DNA from: an uncultured Pirellulaceae bacterium
Lineage (GTDB): Bacteria; Planctomycetota; Planctomycetia; Pirellulales; Pirellulaceae
Length of the DNA stretch: 44,524 nucleotides
Assembly (NCBI GenBank): GCA_937929805.1
Contig: CALFUT010000045.1
Location: 1 to 44,524 of the forward strand
Direction: 5' to 3'
Positions within the stretch are counted from its first letter, which is position 1. Every line of letters begins with the position of its first letter. This document shows positions 24,801 through 33,726 of the stretch, one piece after another. Both the position numbers and the translations under genes were made by a program. The notes under the pieces are model-generated. The model saw nothing but the letters and a program-made list of their open reading frames with translations, was not told the DNA's origin and ran no database searches.

Positions 24801-25595
24801 ATGACCTTCCAGCAACTTTTTACTTTACTTGCAATCGTGATCGGCGGCGGAATCGCGATCGCCGTTCTGCTCGCGTCGAAGAGTGATGGCAATCGGAACT
24901 TCACGCCCATGTACGGGTACGCTCTGCTCGGTGGATCTGTGGTTGGCTGGAGTCCGGCAACGGCGGACGCACCTGACAGCTCCGATGCCGAAGTTTCAAC
25001 TGAACAGTCTGGAAACACTTCTGCGGTTCGAGCCAACCTGATCGTTGTGGGTAGAGACATTTTTTTCGATGAAAACAACAACCGGCAACCGGAGCCTTCC
25101 GAGCGCTTCCTAAGTCAGGGCAACGCGTTTGAAGTGCCCTCCGCCGATGGCCTATCTCGATACCGGATGACAAACGCTTCGCTGGGACTGCGCTCCGATT
25201 TCGTTTCCCGTGACAGGCCTCAATTTGTTCTCCTGCACGTTGACGTTGTAGACTCCAATCAATCGGAATCCGTCGTCCTACGGCAATCCGGCAAGATCAA
25301 CGTTTACGTGGAACCGGTTGACCACGGTTGGGCTCATTTTGGTGGTCCGCTAACGATGGAGCTAATTGGCGGTGAGCACGTGAAGCTACCCGCGTCAGGA
25401 GGCCCAACCATTGAACTTCGCACGACGGTCTTCACACCTGCGGTTCAGTGCAGCACCAACGAAGAAGGACAAATACTCAGAAGTAATCCGACCTCGGTGG
25501 TCCCCGGTATTATTTTCCCGACGGCGACCATCGAATTCCCAACTGACTCGGGTGAACCGATCACTCGTCGCTACGACTTGGACCAATTTTGCTGA
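24801..25595 (+). CDS. Membrane-anchored or secreted protein of unknown function
   Basis: A 264-residue protein with an N-terminal hydrophobic segment (about 6-25, LFTLLAIVIGGGIAIAVLLA) that is a membrane anchor or uncleaved signal. The rest should lie outside the cytoplasm. I recognise no family. A segment with FFDENNNRQPEPSERF is reminiscent of Ca-binding or decorating domains in planctomycete surface proteins, but the match is weak. The second half is beta-rich. The 158-nt gap after the glycosyltransferase has no clear promoter. Confidence 0.65.
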   Translation: MTFQQLFTLLAIVIGGGIAIAVLLASKSDGNRNFTPMYGYALLGGSVVGWSPATADAPDSSDAEVSTEQSGNTSAVRANLIVVGRDIFFDENNNRQPEPSERFLSQGNAFEVPSADGLSRYRMTNASLGLRSDFVSRDRPQFVLLHVDVVDSNQSESVVLRQSGKINVYVEPVDHGWAHFGGPLTMELIGGEHVKLPASGGPTIELRTTVFTPAVQCSTNEEGQILRSNPTSVVPGIIFPTATIEFPTDSGEPITRRYDLDQFC

Positions 25596-25795
25596 GGCGG
25601 ATCTTATTCGGGCTCGGTTCGAGTTCCCTCAGGCGTCGTCCCGGGCGTTGCCACACTGACTCTTTCAGTTGATGCGCAACGCTTCATTCGACCACCAAGC
25701 TTGAGCGCCGAAATTCCAGTCGTCGCTCCGTAGGGCTCGTTGAACCGCACCCTGATGATGCAGACGCGTCTCTTGCACGTCCGCTTTCCTACGCA

Positions 25796-25810
25796 ACCTG
25801 TCTAACAGGT
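25796..25810 (-). terminator. Hairpin downstream of the small basic gene
   Basis: ACCTGT (25796-25801) and ACAGGT (25805-25810) form a 6-bp stem with a 3-nt loop, 10 nt past the stop of the minus-strand small gene. There is no long U tract, so it may be a weak terminator or a 3' stabilising hairpin. Confidence 0.4.
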
Positions 25811-25820
25811 GCCAGCGATA

Positions 25821-25910
25821 CTATTTCTTGCGATGCCGAATTTTCGCACGCATCCGTCGCTTTTTTCTACCAATTTTTCGACGACCTTTTCCGGTCTTTT
25901 TCGTTCCCAC
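25821..25910 (-). CDS. 29-residue basic protein (AURKAIP1/COX24-like)
   Basis: The minus strand encodes 29 residues, M(GTG)GTKKTGKGRRKIGRKKR followed by RMRAKIRHRKK. This is an extremely Lys/Arg-rich protein with no acidic residue. AGGAG lies 9 nt before the GTG. Its length, composition and the KKRRMRAKIRHRK end recall the bacterial AURKAIP1/COX24 small-protein family, related to mitochondrial ribosomal protein mS38. I infer a ribosome-associated role from this and from its place opposite infA. The open frame runs further upstream but contains no ATG or GTG with an SD. A hairpin follows the stop. Confidence 0.6.
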   Translation of the reverse strand: MGTKKTGKGRRKIGRKKRRMRAKIRHRKK

Positions 25911-26223
25911 GCGGATATTCTCCTGATTGTAAAGGATGGCAAAGTCGGATCGAGGCTGAGTACGCTGTCTTTCGATGCAGCCACCCGACAGAAATAGCCC
26001 CGCCTATGAATTTCATCGGCGGAGCAAGTCCCGAATCTTAATCGACCCAACCCCGTCGAAACAAGCCGAAATTTTGTTCGATTCGTATAAACAATGCACA
26101 GAAACGGGGTTTCACTGCGGGGTCACACTGGACTTTAAGCAACTTACTTGTCTAAGATAATGTTGAATACAACACTATTTTTGACCGACGACCGTTCCAA
26201 CAACGGCCGCCACAGAGGGGTTT
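25911..26223. other. Divergent intergenic region between the small basic gene and infA
   Basis: This 313-nt region should hold promoters in both directions. A palindrome at 26000-26022 (CGCC-T-ATGAA-T-TTCAT-C-GGCG plus one outer pair) is the clearest structure. AGAGGGG at 26213-26219 is the infA SD. No confident -35/-10 pair was found. Confidence 0.5.
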
Positions 26224-26442
26224 ATGCCTAAAGAAGAATCATTTGAAGTTGACGGTACCGTCACCCAGGCGCTTGCCAACACCCGCTTCCGGGTCGAATT
26301 GGAAACCGGCAACGAGGTTTTAGCGCACGTTTCAGGCCGCATGCGCCGGCACTTTATTCGTATCGTTCCCGGAGATAAGGTTCGCGTCGAGCTGTCTCCC
26401 TACGATCTGACGAAAGGCCGTATCGTTTTCCGCGAACGGTAA
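26224..26442 (+). CDS. infA: Translation initiation factor IF-1
   Basis: A 72-residue S1/OB-fold factor that occupies the 30S A site during initiation. Residues 1-72 carry the family sequence pattern [41 protein letters not shown] and [19 protein letters not shown], at exactly the usual length. AGAGGGG at 26213-26219 gives a good SD. It stands alone, outside the ribosomal protein operon where infA often lies. Confidence 0.96.
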   Translation: MPKEESFEVDGTVTQALANTRFRVELETGNEVLAHVSGRMRRHFIRIVPGDKVRVELSPYDLTKGRIVFRER

Positions 26443-26530
26443 GGCAGAAGGCAAGTTTATACCTACCGATCAGGATACTGACACCTCGACAGATTCTCTC
26501 GATATGCCGTTAGGTTTCATTCTGCCGCTG
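26443..26530. repeat. Degenerate direct repeat, copy 1
   Basis: It aligns without gaps to 26622-26706 at an offset of 179 nt. Shared blocks include AAGGCAAGT, ACCTACCG, GGATACT, GA(C)CGA and TAGGTTT/TCGGTTT. By eye about two thirds of positions agree. It begins right after the infA stop. Confidence 0.5.
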
Positions 26531-26621
26531 GCCTAAGGGTCCATGTGACGCAATTGGCTCCGGTGGCGATCACCGCCATCGCTCTTCCCGCTTTAGGCAG
26601 ACAGCAGGTGTAGAAAGCAGC

Positions 26622-26706
26622 TGCGGAAGGCAAGTCCCAACCTACCGCTTCGGATACTTAGAACCGGACCGATTTGCGTCGTTTATCGGTCGGTTTAATT
26701 CCGCCA
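26622..26706. repeat. Degenerate direct repeat, copy 2
   Basis: The partner of 26443-26530. Within it, GACCGAT and ATCGGTC form a 7-bp stem that copy 1 lacks, so the two copies have diverged in structure. Confidence 0.5.
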
Positions 26707-27107
26707 CCCGCATTCAAGTAGCGAAGCTTTTTTGGCTTATTAGCCCAGAGTTGCGCGCACTGGTGCAGCCACTCCTACCGACGATCATGGGCCAATCACG
26801 ATTTTTCGCCAATTTGATGGCAAGGTTGTTGATGGCGATGCGAACCAGCTTTGATCATGTTAAAACTGTGTCTCCGTGCTTGGTTGCACGTTCCTTCCGG
26901 CTGCGGTGTCAGTTCAGATTAGTTTTAATACCTCCGACACTCACGTTGCCGTTACTAAAAGTTATCTGTCAGTCGCTCGCTTCGAAGCGCATCGTGCGCG
27001 ATAGATTTGCTTAAGTGATCGATTGGTAGAAAAGAAAATTGCAGGGTCAAGGCAGTTCCGCGCGTGGACGGCTCTCTGACCATGCTCTCATCACATGGAG
27101 ATTCGTT

Positions 27108-28799
27108 GTGAATAACGTTTGCTTTACGCTCACATCCGCCGTTGTTGCTGCTTGCGTCGCATGGACGGCAATGTTCTGTGAACCGGCTGCGGCTCAAAGC
27201 TTGCCGAAACCAGCAGCCGTTATTTCAATTGCCAATCTTGACGATACGCTGGCGGATATTGACTATCTGGTGGATGCTTCTGGGTTTGGCCAGATGAAGT
27301 TCATGATCCAGACGCAAATCACGCACTTCCTCAAAGGCGTCGATTCGACTCGCCCTAGCGGCGTCCTGCTGTACATGGATGAAGGATCCGAACAACCCTC
27401 AGCCATTGGTTTTGTTCCGGTTGAAGAATTGGATGACCTGTTGGACACGCTGTCTGGATTCGCCGAAGTCGACGAGGGCGATGATTACACCACCATCATC
27501 ACGGATGACGGAAACGAAATTCTGATCAAACAGGTTGGTAACCACGCCTTCATCAGTGACAAGGCCGAAATGTTCGATCGAATTCCGGATGTACCGCCGG
27601 CGTCGCTGCTAGGCGAACTACCGACTCGATTCAACGTTGCGGCTCGGTTGTTTGGTCAGCAAATTCCAAAATCGCTGCGAGATAAAGCCATCTCTACCAT
27701 TCGGGACGCTTACGAGAAGCAGCTAGAGCAATTGGAAACCGACGACGAAAATTCTGCTCAAGCTGAGCTTCAGCGGCAGTCGTATGAGATGAACATGAAG
27801 CAGATCGAGGACCTTGTTCAGGAAACCGATCAGCTTGCCATCGGCTTCGTGATCGACGAAGAAACCAAGACGCTTTCGGGCGAGATTGAGATTATCGGCA
27901 CGGAAAATTCGACGTTGGCCAAACGAGCTGCCGCGAACATGACCCCAGAAAAAAGTCGATTTGCCGGCTTCGCTTTGCCAAATACGGCGTTCACTGCAAT
28001 CAGTCGAACAAACATTATTCAGGAAGACGTCGATCAATACACTCAGCTTTCGGAAAGCGGTATTGATGCCATCGTGAAATCAATCAACGAGGAATCTGAT
28101 CTCACTGCGGAAGAACTGGAAGCCGTTGAGAAGGCGATGGCCGACCTGTCCACCGCGTTGTTGGAAACGATGGAAGACGGAGTTGCGGACGCTGGTTTCG
28201 CGGTCGAACTGGCGAAGGGGAACGTTAATATGGCAGGCGGGCTCACAACAACTGACCCTAAAAAATTCGAACAGGTCGCCAAAGACTTGGCCGCCGAATT
28301 CGAAGGAAAGCTGGCTGAACTGGGAACCGTAAAGCTGAACTCGGGGTCGCACAAGGACGTCACCTTTCACACGTTCACGATCAACACCCCGGACGTTTCC
28401 GAGGAATTGATCGATGCGGTTGGCGAACAAATACAGGTCGTCATTGGCATCGGTCCGCAAGAGACGTATTTCGCTGCTGGCAGCGACCCAACAAACTTAC
28501 TGACACGCGCAATCGACGGCAGCGCAACCAGCGAAGCGCCTGCAACGTTGGGAATGTACAAACTGTACATTGCACCGGTCGTCGATTTCTTTGCCACGAT
28601 TCAGCCGGATGACTTCGGCATGGCTGAGCGGATGGCTGACACATTGGCCGAAGGAGGTCGGGACCAGCTTCAGTACGAATTGAAGCCGCTCAAAAACGGC
28701 TTCAGTGTTCGCATGGACTTGCAGGATGGCGTACTGGAGTTGATCCAAGTCGCTACCGAAGCGATGGCTCAACCCAGAGGTCAAGGCGGCAACTTCTAA
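27108..28799 (+). CDS. Secreted protein of unknown function
   Basis: A 563-residue exported protein starting at GTG (27108-27110), preceded by GGAG at 7 nt. A signal peptide (about 1-30, TSAVVAACVAWTAMFCEPAAAQ) is followed by SLPKPAAVISIANLDDTLADIDYL, a start I have seen in repeated planctomycete secreted proteins. The mature part has several similar segments in which a 'VAKDLAAEFEGKLAEL'-like helix alternates with beta strands. No catalytic or cofactor motif was recognised. An upstream TTG (27039) would extend the frame past the signal peptide and is rejected. The gene converges with the next one, with only 18 nt between their stops. Confidence 0.75.
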   Translation: MNNVCFTLTSAVVAACVAWTAMFCEPAAAQSLPKPAAVISIANLDDTLADIDYLVDASGFGQMKFMIQTQITHFLKGVDSTRPSGVLLYMDEGSEQPSAIGFVPVEELDDLLDTLSGFAEVDEGDDYTTIITDDGNEILIKQVGNHAFISDKAEMFDRIPDVPPASLLGELPTRFNVAARLFGQQIPKSLRDKAISTIRDAYEKQLEQLETDDENSAQAELQRQSYEMNMKQIEDLVQETDQLAIGFVIDEETKTLSGEIEIIGTENSTLAKRAAANMTPEKSRFAGFALPNTAFTAISRTNIIQEDVDQYTQLSESGIDAIVKSINEESDLTAEELEAVEKAMADLSTALLETMEDGVADAGFAVELAKGNVNMAGGLTTTDPKKFEQVAKDLAAEFEGKLAELGTVKLNSGSHKDVTFHTFTINTPDVSEELIDAVGEQIQVVIGIGPQETYFAAGSDPTNLLTRAIDGSATSEAPATLGMYKLYIAPVVDFFATIQPDDFGMAERMADTLAEGGRDQLQYELKPLKNGFSVRMDLQDGVLELIQVATEAMAQPRGQGGNF

Positions 28800-28817
28800 A
28801 CCAACCGAGAATCAGGT

Positions 28818-30449
28818 TTACCTTGTTCCACTACCTTGGCCAAAAGGAGCAACCCTTGTTCCGCTACCCTGACCAACAGGTCCAAATGGGGTGCTGGGAC
28901 TCGCAAAGCCACCCGTTCCAGCAGGCAACCCTTGCCCGTTTGGGGCGGCAGGACTCGCTGGATTGACAGGGGTGGCTGGACCGAGATTCGTCCCTACGCC
29001 ACCGTGCAGACCGCCAGAGATCCCATCGCCGCCGGGCGGGTAGATCGCTTGCTCCAGCGTTTTATCAAGTCCATCAACGGCACGACGGATAAAACCTTCT
29101 GGCTTGCTGGCACGATCTTGGCAGTAAGGACCTTGGCACTGAGCTGACCATTGCTGGAATGTGGTGCAGCGAGACTTACAAAAACCGTCGTACGGATTCC
29201 GCTCTTCGTTCATGCGGCGAGCCAGATCGTTATTTGGTAGCGGACGTCGGGGCGAGAGCAACACGCGACGGTAAGCAACCTCGGTGGCGTAATGGTTCAA
29301 CCAGCCCATCGTTTCCGACGAAAGCAGAGTGAAATCGAAAAGCTGACTTTCATCGAAGCCGTCTCCGTCGGATAGTTCGCCATTCTCATCCATCACTGGC
29401 TCGCTGTTGTCGACCACATTCATGCCAACCAAGCCGGCTCCATCGGGCCCGGCTGCCATCACGGCGTACCGACCTACTGGAATATCAGAGAACTCAAACA
29501 CACCGAAGTTGTCTGTCGTAGTCGAAGCGAAAACTCCATCTCTTTGCAGAAGCAGAATTTTGGTGCTGCGAACATCGACGGGCCGCCCCGTTTCTGATGT
29601 AAGCTGGTGAATCCGACCAACGACACGTCCATCAGGAGTTCTAGCAACGTTGTGCCCTGAAATCGAGGTCGCTGGAACCGCGTCAGGTTGATTTTCAACC
29701 AAGCCGATAAAACCGTAGAGCGCTTCTGAGTCGTTTCGGCCTTCGCCTTCCGCGTAACGCCCGAAGACTCGATATCCGACTTGAGGAGCATAATACTTGA
29801 TCCAGTCGGTGTTGATCGTCGTTCGGTTCTGGAACGCTAAAGTCGTGACTCGATTCGGAATCTGAGGATTCGCGTCCTCGGTGTGCGAAATAATATTCAG
29901 GCCGAATGCAAAGAACGCTCCGTCGCTCCAGCCAATCAACGCATACGAACCTTGGCGAACGCCCTTGAACGAGTACATTCCGTTTTGGTCAATAAACTCC
30001 TGCTTCACCAATCGCCCGCGGTTGAGCAGAAAGATTGCCATGTCGCCCAACACCGCGTTGTCCATGGGAATGACTCGGCCTTCAAAACGACCGTTTGCGT
30101 CGAGCATGATCCAGTTGCTGCGAATCTCGTCGCTCAATTGGCCATCTTCGCCGCCGACTCCCGCACCTTCCCAGCCAGCATACTTTGTATTTACTTCGAA
30201 TGGCTGATCGGGATTCTCGTCGCCGTCGTCTGGACGGGCAAACGGTTGGATTGGTCTGACCGATGGCGGACGCGCTCGAGGCCCGTCGTCACCCAAAATG
30301 TCATCCACGTCATCGCCGTCCGTGTCTTCAGTCGGTGGAGCGGCAACGTCGGGCAGACCGCCAAATGGAGGCTGAGCCTGAATGTTGGTCACGCCAACAA
30401 GGCAAATCAAAATCGCCAACCAATAACCGTGAGCATATCTTAAAGTCAT
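28818..30449 (-). CDS. Secreted carboxypeptidase-regulatory-like protein
   Basis: A 543-residue exported protein from the ATG at 30447-30449. The signal peptide LAILICLVGVTNIQAQ is followed by an Asp-rich linker. Two or three segments have the carboxypeptidase-regulatory/Cna-B-like pattern 'G...F..V..G.Y.L.G' (GMYSFKGVRQGSYALIGWSD; VFEFSDIPVGRYAVMAAG). These domains bind or decorate surfaces. A Cys-containing stretch (FCKSRCTTFQQWSAQCQGPYC) follows. The C-terminus is Pro/Gly-rich and ends in a short tandem repeat (VGQGSGTR and FGQGSGTR). Upstream frame to 30572 lacks a signal peptide at its start and is rejected. Role: probably cell-surface. Confidence 0.75.
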   Translation of the reverse strand: MTLRYAHGYWLAILICLVGVTNIQAQPPFGGLPDVAAPPTEDTDGDDVDDILGDDGPRARPPSVRPIQPFARPDDGDENPDQPFEVNTKYAGWEGAGVGGEDGQLSDEIRSNWIMLDANGRFEGRVIPMDNAVLGDMAIFLLNRGRLVKQEFIDQNGMYSFKGVRQGSYALIGWSDGAFFAFGLNIISHTEDANPQIPNRVTTLAFQNRTTINTDWIKYYAPQVGYRVFGRYAEGEGRNDSEALYGFIGLVENQPDAVPATSISGHNVARTPDGRVVGRIHQLTSETGRPVDVRSTKILLLQRDGVFASTTTDNFGVFEFSDIPVGRYAVMAAGPDGAGLVGMNVVDNSEPVMDENGELSDGDGFDESQLFDFTLLSSETMGWLNHYATEVAYRRVLLSPRRPLPNNDLARRMNEERNPYDGFCKSRCTTFQQWSAQCQGPYCQDRASKPEGFIRRAVDGLDKTLEQAIYPPGGDGISGGLHGGVGTNLGPATPVNPASPAAPNGQGLPAGTGGFASPSTPFGPVGQGSGTRVAPFGQGSGTR

Positions 30450-30817
30450 CTTCGGTCCCGTTCTCTGCCGCAGGTGCGATTCGGATGAAGCGAACACCCG
30501 GTCGTGAATTCCATTACGCCTACAGAGCCACAGCTCCAATAAAAGACGCATTCGTTCGGAAGATCGGATCAACCGTCATCCCAAGTCAAACAGGAATGCT
30601 CCCGAGCCAAACCATTGAACAAAACCACGCCCGCCTGCAACGCGCTTGGAATGCTTGACGATCAGGCAGCTTAGCCGCATAGGCCGACCGGACTGGCTGC
30701 GGCGACTTTGCGGGCTATTTGCACTCGCGAAACAAGTACTTGCCCACGTTGGCTGATAAATAAGCAGCGGAGCAGACGGTGTTCGTTTACCCAAATCCGT
30801 CATCTACTTATTGGCGA
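30450..30817. other. Intergenic region with no recognised feature
   Basis: 368 nt upstream of the carboxypeptidase-regulatory-like gene and downstream of the EVE gene, both on the minus strand. I see no gene, repeat or convincing promoter. Confidence 0.5.
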
Positions 30818-31297
30818 CTACTCAGAGGCCAGCTTGACGATGGTTTCAAAGTGCTTCTTCGAAACGGGCTGGATCGAAAGCCGCGATCCCTTCCGCAAAA
30901 GCTCCATGCCGTCCAGCGACTTCACCTGCCGAAGCTCTTCTAGAGGAATCAGACGCTTAAACTTCTTCTTGAACTTCACGTCGACCATCATCCAAGTGGG
31001 CGATTCTTGCTTGGATTTGGGGTCGTAGTGCATTTCGTTCGGATCAAACGCCGTGAAGTCCGGATACGACTCTTTGCTGATCGTTGCCAATCCGGCCACA
31101 CCCGGCGGCTTGGCGTTGGAATGATAGAACAGGACCTCGTCACCCTTCTTCATGTCATCACGCATGAAGTTGCGGGCCTGATAGTTTCTCACGCCGTCCC
31201 AATGAGTCGTTTTGGTTTTCTCGGCTGCTAGGTCATCGATCGAATAGCAGTTGGGCTCGGACTTCATCAGCCAGTATTTTTTGGCTTCTTTTGCCAT
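30818..31297 (-). CDS. EVE domain protein
   Basis: A 159-residue protein of the EVE family (like THYN1). These PUA-fold proteins bind modified bases or RNA; the exact ligand here is unknown. Markers are KYWLMKSEPNCYSIDDL (7-23), HWDGVRNYQARNFMRDDMKKGD, VLFYHSNAKPPGVAGLA and the late PTWMMVDVKFKKKFKRLI. Eight nt separate it from the flotillin gene upstream, so it is probably co-transcribed with floA. Confidence 0.88.
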   Translation of the reverse strand: MAKEAKKYWLMKSEPNCYSIDDLAAEKTKTTHWDGVRNYQARNFMRDDMKKGDEVLFYHSNAKPPGVAGLATISKESYPDFTAFDPNEMHYDPKSKQESPTWMMVDVKFKKKFKRLIPLEELRQVKSLDGMELLRKGSRLSIQPVSKKHFETIVKLASE

Positions 31298-31305
31298 CGT
31301 TGACC

Positions 31306-32355
31306 CTACTTCGCCTTGCCCAGCATATTACCCGCTCGGAATGCTTCGGCCATCGCGTGCGGAACGTCCGCTTCAGCCAAAACCAGCTGTGCTTTTTGCT
31401 TGGCAACGTCGGCTTTCATTTCCTGCTCGTGAGCGATCGCGTCGGCTCGGCGTTTCGCAGCAGCTGCCTGAGCAACCCGAGTATCGGCTTCGGCTTGATC
31501 GGCCTGCAGTCGAGCACCAATGTTTTCACCCACGTCGATGTCCGCGATATCGATCGAGACAATTTCGAACGCCGTGTGAGCATCCAAGCCTCGCTCCAGC
31601 ACCGCGCGAGAGATCAAATGCGGATTCTCCAAAACGTCCTGATGCTGATTGGCTGATCCGATTGAGGAAATAATGCTCTCGCCAACACGAGCGATAATCG
31701 TTTCTTCGGTGGCTCCACCAATCAATTGCTCTAGGTTGGTTCGTACCGTCACGCGAGCACGAATCTTTAGCTCGACACCATCCTTCGACATCGCCGAGAG
31801 AAAATTTTTGCCACTTCGCTGCGGGTCGGGGCAGTCGATCACTTTGGGATACACGCTGGTCTTCACGGCGTCCATCACGTCGCGGCCCGCAAGGTCGATC
31901 GCCGCGGCTCGATCGAAGTCCAGATCGATGTTGGCTCGTTGAGCCGCGATGATTGCGTTGACGACGCGCATCACGTCGCCGCCCGCCAAGTAGTGTGCCT
32001 CAAGCGTATCGGTCGTGATGCCCGTTCTTCGCGACACATCCAAGCCCGCCTGCTTGGCCATAATCTTCGCCGTCACGATCACGGTCGGCCGAACTTTCCG
32101 AAACTCCATCCCGATCAAACTAAGCATGCTGACGTTTGCGCCGGACATGAACGCTTGCACCCACAGCTTGCCGTACTTGATGAAGGCCAGCACCATCGCG
32201 GCCGCGATCATGAAGGCAACACCCAAGGCAATCGGAAGACCATAGCTCCACAGTTCGCTCAACTGGAACTGCTCACCGCCGCGCTCTGCCATTTGCGCAA
32301 GCATCAACTGAGAAGATCCAACAAAGTCCGTCATAGCAATCTGAATGACACTCAC
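31306..32355 (-). CDS. floA: Flotillin-like protein FloA
   Basis: A 349-residue membrane-associated SPFH-family protein that scaffolds functional membrane microdomains. One hydrophobic segment lies at about 36-60. The long C-terminal coiled helical part is rich in Ala/Gln/Glu ([21 protein letters not shown]). The start is GTG at 32353-32355, with GGAG 7 nt upstream. '[34 protein letters not shown]' is a strong FloA-type block. The EVE gene lies 8 nt downstream. mnmA lies 151 nt upstream on the same strand. Confidence 0.9.
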   Translation of the reverse strand: MSVIQIAMTDFVGSSQLMLAQMAERGGEQFQLSELWSYGLPIALGVAFMIAAAMVLAFIKYGKLWVQAFMSGANVSMLSLIGMEFRKVRPTVIVTAKIMAKQAGLDVSRRTGITTDTLEAHYLAGGDVMRVVNAIIAAQRANIDLDFDRAAAIDLAGRDVMDAVKTSVYPKVIDCPDPQRSGKNFLSAMSKDGVELKIRARVTVRTNLEQLIGGATEETIIARVGESIISSIGSANQHQDVLENPHLISRAVLERGLDAHTAFEIVSIDIADIDVGENIGARLQADQAEADTRVAQAAAAKRRADAIAHEQEMKADVAKQKAQLVLAEADVPHAMAEAFRAGNMLGKAK

Positions 32356-32506
32356 AGAGTTTCTCCGAATTTAGATCGTGCGCGTTTCAGCGTCGCTTCT
32401 TAAACGCCCGCAGCCCTCATGATAACGTGGTTTACTCACTGAGGGTACCTGCGCAAAAGATGCGTCAGGAATGTGCAATCACGGCCCAAACGGTGACTTT
32501 GACCAA

Positions 32507-33658
32507 TTAGTCGATCCAGCCACCACCCAGAACCTGATCGCCCGAATAACACACTACCGCTTGGCCGGGTGCCACGCCATTCTGAGCCGAATCGAATTCG
32601 ATCTTCAATTTATTGTCGGGCAGGACCGTCGCATTGGCCGCATACGCAGATCCGTTGTAGCGAATCTGAGCATCACACCGAAACTCGGTTTCGGTTGGCT
32701 CGACCAACCAATTCGTTTGGCTGGCCGTTAACTCCGACCGCCCCAAATCCTCAATTGGCCCAATCACGACATCGTTTGTTTCTCGCTCAATCCGCACCAC
32801 GAAATACGGTTCACCCATCGCGACGCCCAACCCGCGGCGCTGCCCGATGGTGAAACCTTCAATGCCCGGATGCTGTCCGACGACTTTTCCGGCCGTCGTC
32901 ATAATGTTGCCCGCCGTGATGCCACCCGATTCGTCCGTGACATCACCCCGACGCTGCCGCACAAATTCATCGTGCTTGCCGGAGGTCACAAAGCAAATTT
33001 CCTGACTGTCTTTTTTCTCGGCGACATTCAAACCTAGCTCGCCGGCAATTTTTCGAATGAAAGGTTTGTCGTACTGCCCAACGGGAAGCAACATCCGATC
33101 GAGGAACTTTGGCTTGATGCCAAACAACACGTAAGACTGATCCTTCCCCTCGTCGACGCCGCGAATCAACCGTGGCCGTGGTCCCGTGGCAGCATCTGCA
33201 TCATCTCGTATCAACTGAGCGTAATGCCCCGTCGCAAGGAATTCAGCTCCCACGCTATCTGCGTAATCGAACAGCTTGCCGAACTTGATTTTGTTGTTGC
33301 ACATCACGCATGGATTCGGCGTTCGGCCGACGGTGTACTCGTCCACAAAATAATCGATGATGCCGCGAAACTCTTCTTCCAAATTCAACGCATAAAACGG
33401 AATGCCCAGTTTCTCTGCCACGCGGCGACCATCCTCCGCATCCGACGCGCTGCAACATCCTTGTTTGTGATCGGCCCGGTTGTTCAACACCGGCAGCAAC
33501 GGAGAGGATTCGGCCTGCCCATCGATCGCACACGCCGAAACGGCTTTCTCGCCATGGCGCATGAAGACGCCGATCACTTCGTGACCTTGCTCCTGCAACA
33601 GGTGAGCGGCGACGCTGGAATCAACGCCGCCCGACATGGCTAAGACAACTCGTGCCAT
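32507..33658 (-). CDS. mnmA: tRNA-specific 2-thiouridylase
   Basis: This enzyme thiolates U34 of tRNA-Lys, -Glu and -Gln using sulfur passed along relay proteins. From the ATG at 33656-33658 it has 383 residues. SGGVDSS (9-15) binds ATP, and the active-site cysteines are C117 in TPNPCVMCN and C222 in SQEICFV. GKDQSYVLF (171-179) is the further conserved block. A stretch of about 25 residues (about 40-66) after the first strand is longer than in E. coli. A TTG at 33670 is a less likely start. The stand-alone Toprim gene lies 68 nt upstream. Confidence 0.93.
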   Translation of the reverse strand: MARVVLAMSGGVDSSVAAHLLQEQGHEVIGVFMRHGEKAVSACAIDGQAESSPLLPVLNNRADHKQGCCSASDAEDGRRVAEKLGIPFYALNLEEEFRGIIDYFVDEYTVGRTPNPCVMCNNKIKFGKLFDYADSVGAEFLATGHYAQLIRDDADAATGPRPRLIRGVDEGKDQSYVLFGIKPKFLDRMLLPVGQYDKPFIRKIAGELGLNVAEKKDSQEICFVTSGKHDEFVRQRRGDVTDESGGITAGNIMTTAGKVVGQHPGIEGFTIGQRRGLGVAMGEPYFVVRIERETNDVVIGPIEDLGRSELTASQTNWLVEPTETEFRCDAQIRYNGSAYAANATVLPDNKLKIEFDSAQNGVAPGQAVVCYSGDQVLGGGWID

Positions 33659-33726
33659 TGAAACTGACAAAAATAAACAAAAGGATGAAGATCGATTTAG
33701 AATGATTATAGACCGTCAGTGGGCGT

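Larger units (their letters stand above)
26443..27107. other. Long intergenic region with a degenerate direct duplication
   Basis: This 665-nt region has no convincing gene. It contains a pair of diverged direct repeats (26443-26530 and 26622-26706). Between them lies a stretch that could fold (GCCTAA at 26531 pairs with TTAGGC at 26593; inner stem TGGCG/CGCCA). An A/T-rich part leads to the downstream secreted protein, whose SD GGAG (27097-27100) precedes a GTG start. Confidence 0.5.

Noticed and set aside
25802-26050. Minus-strand 82-codon frame overlapping the small basic gene
   Set aside because: It is the wrong frame relative to the Lys/Arg-rich peptide and lacks a recognisable domain. 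The 29-codon frame has an SD and fits a known family.
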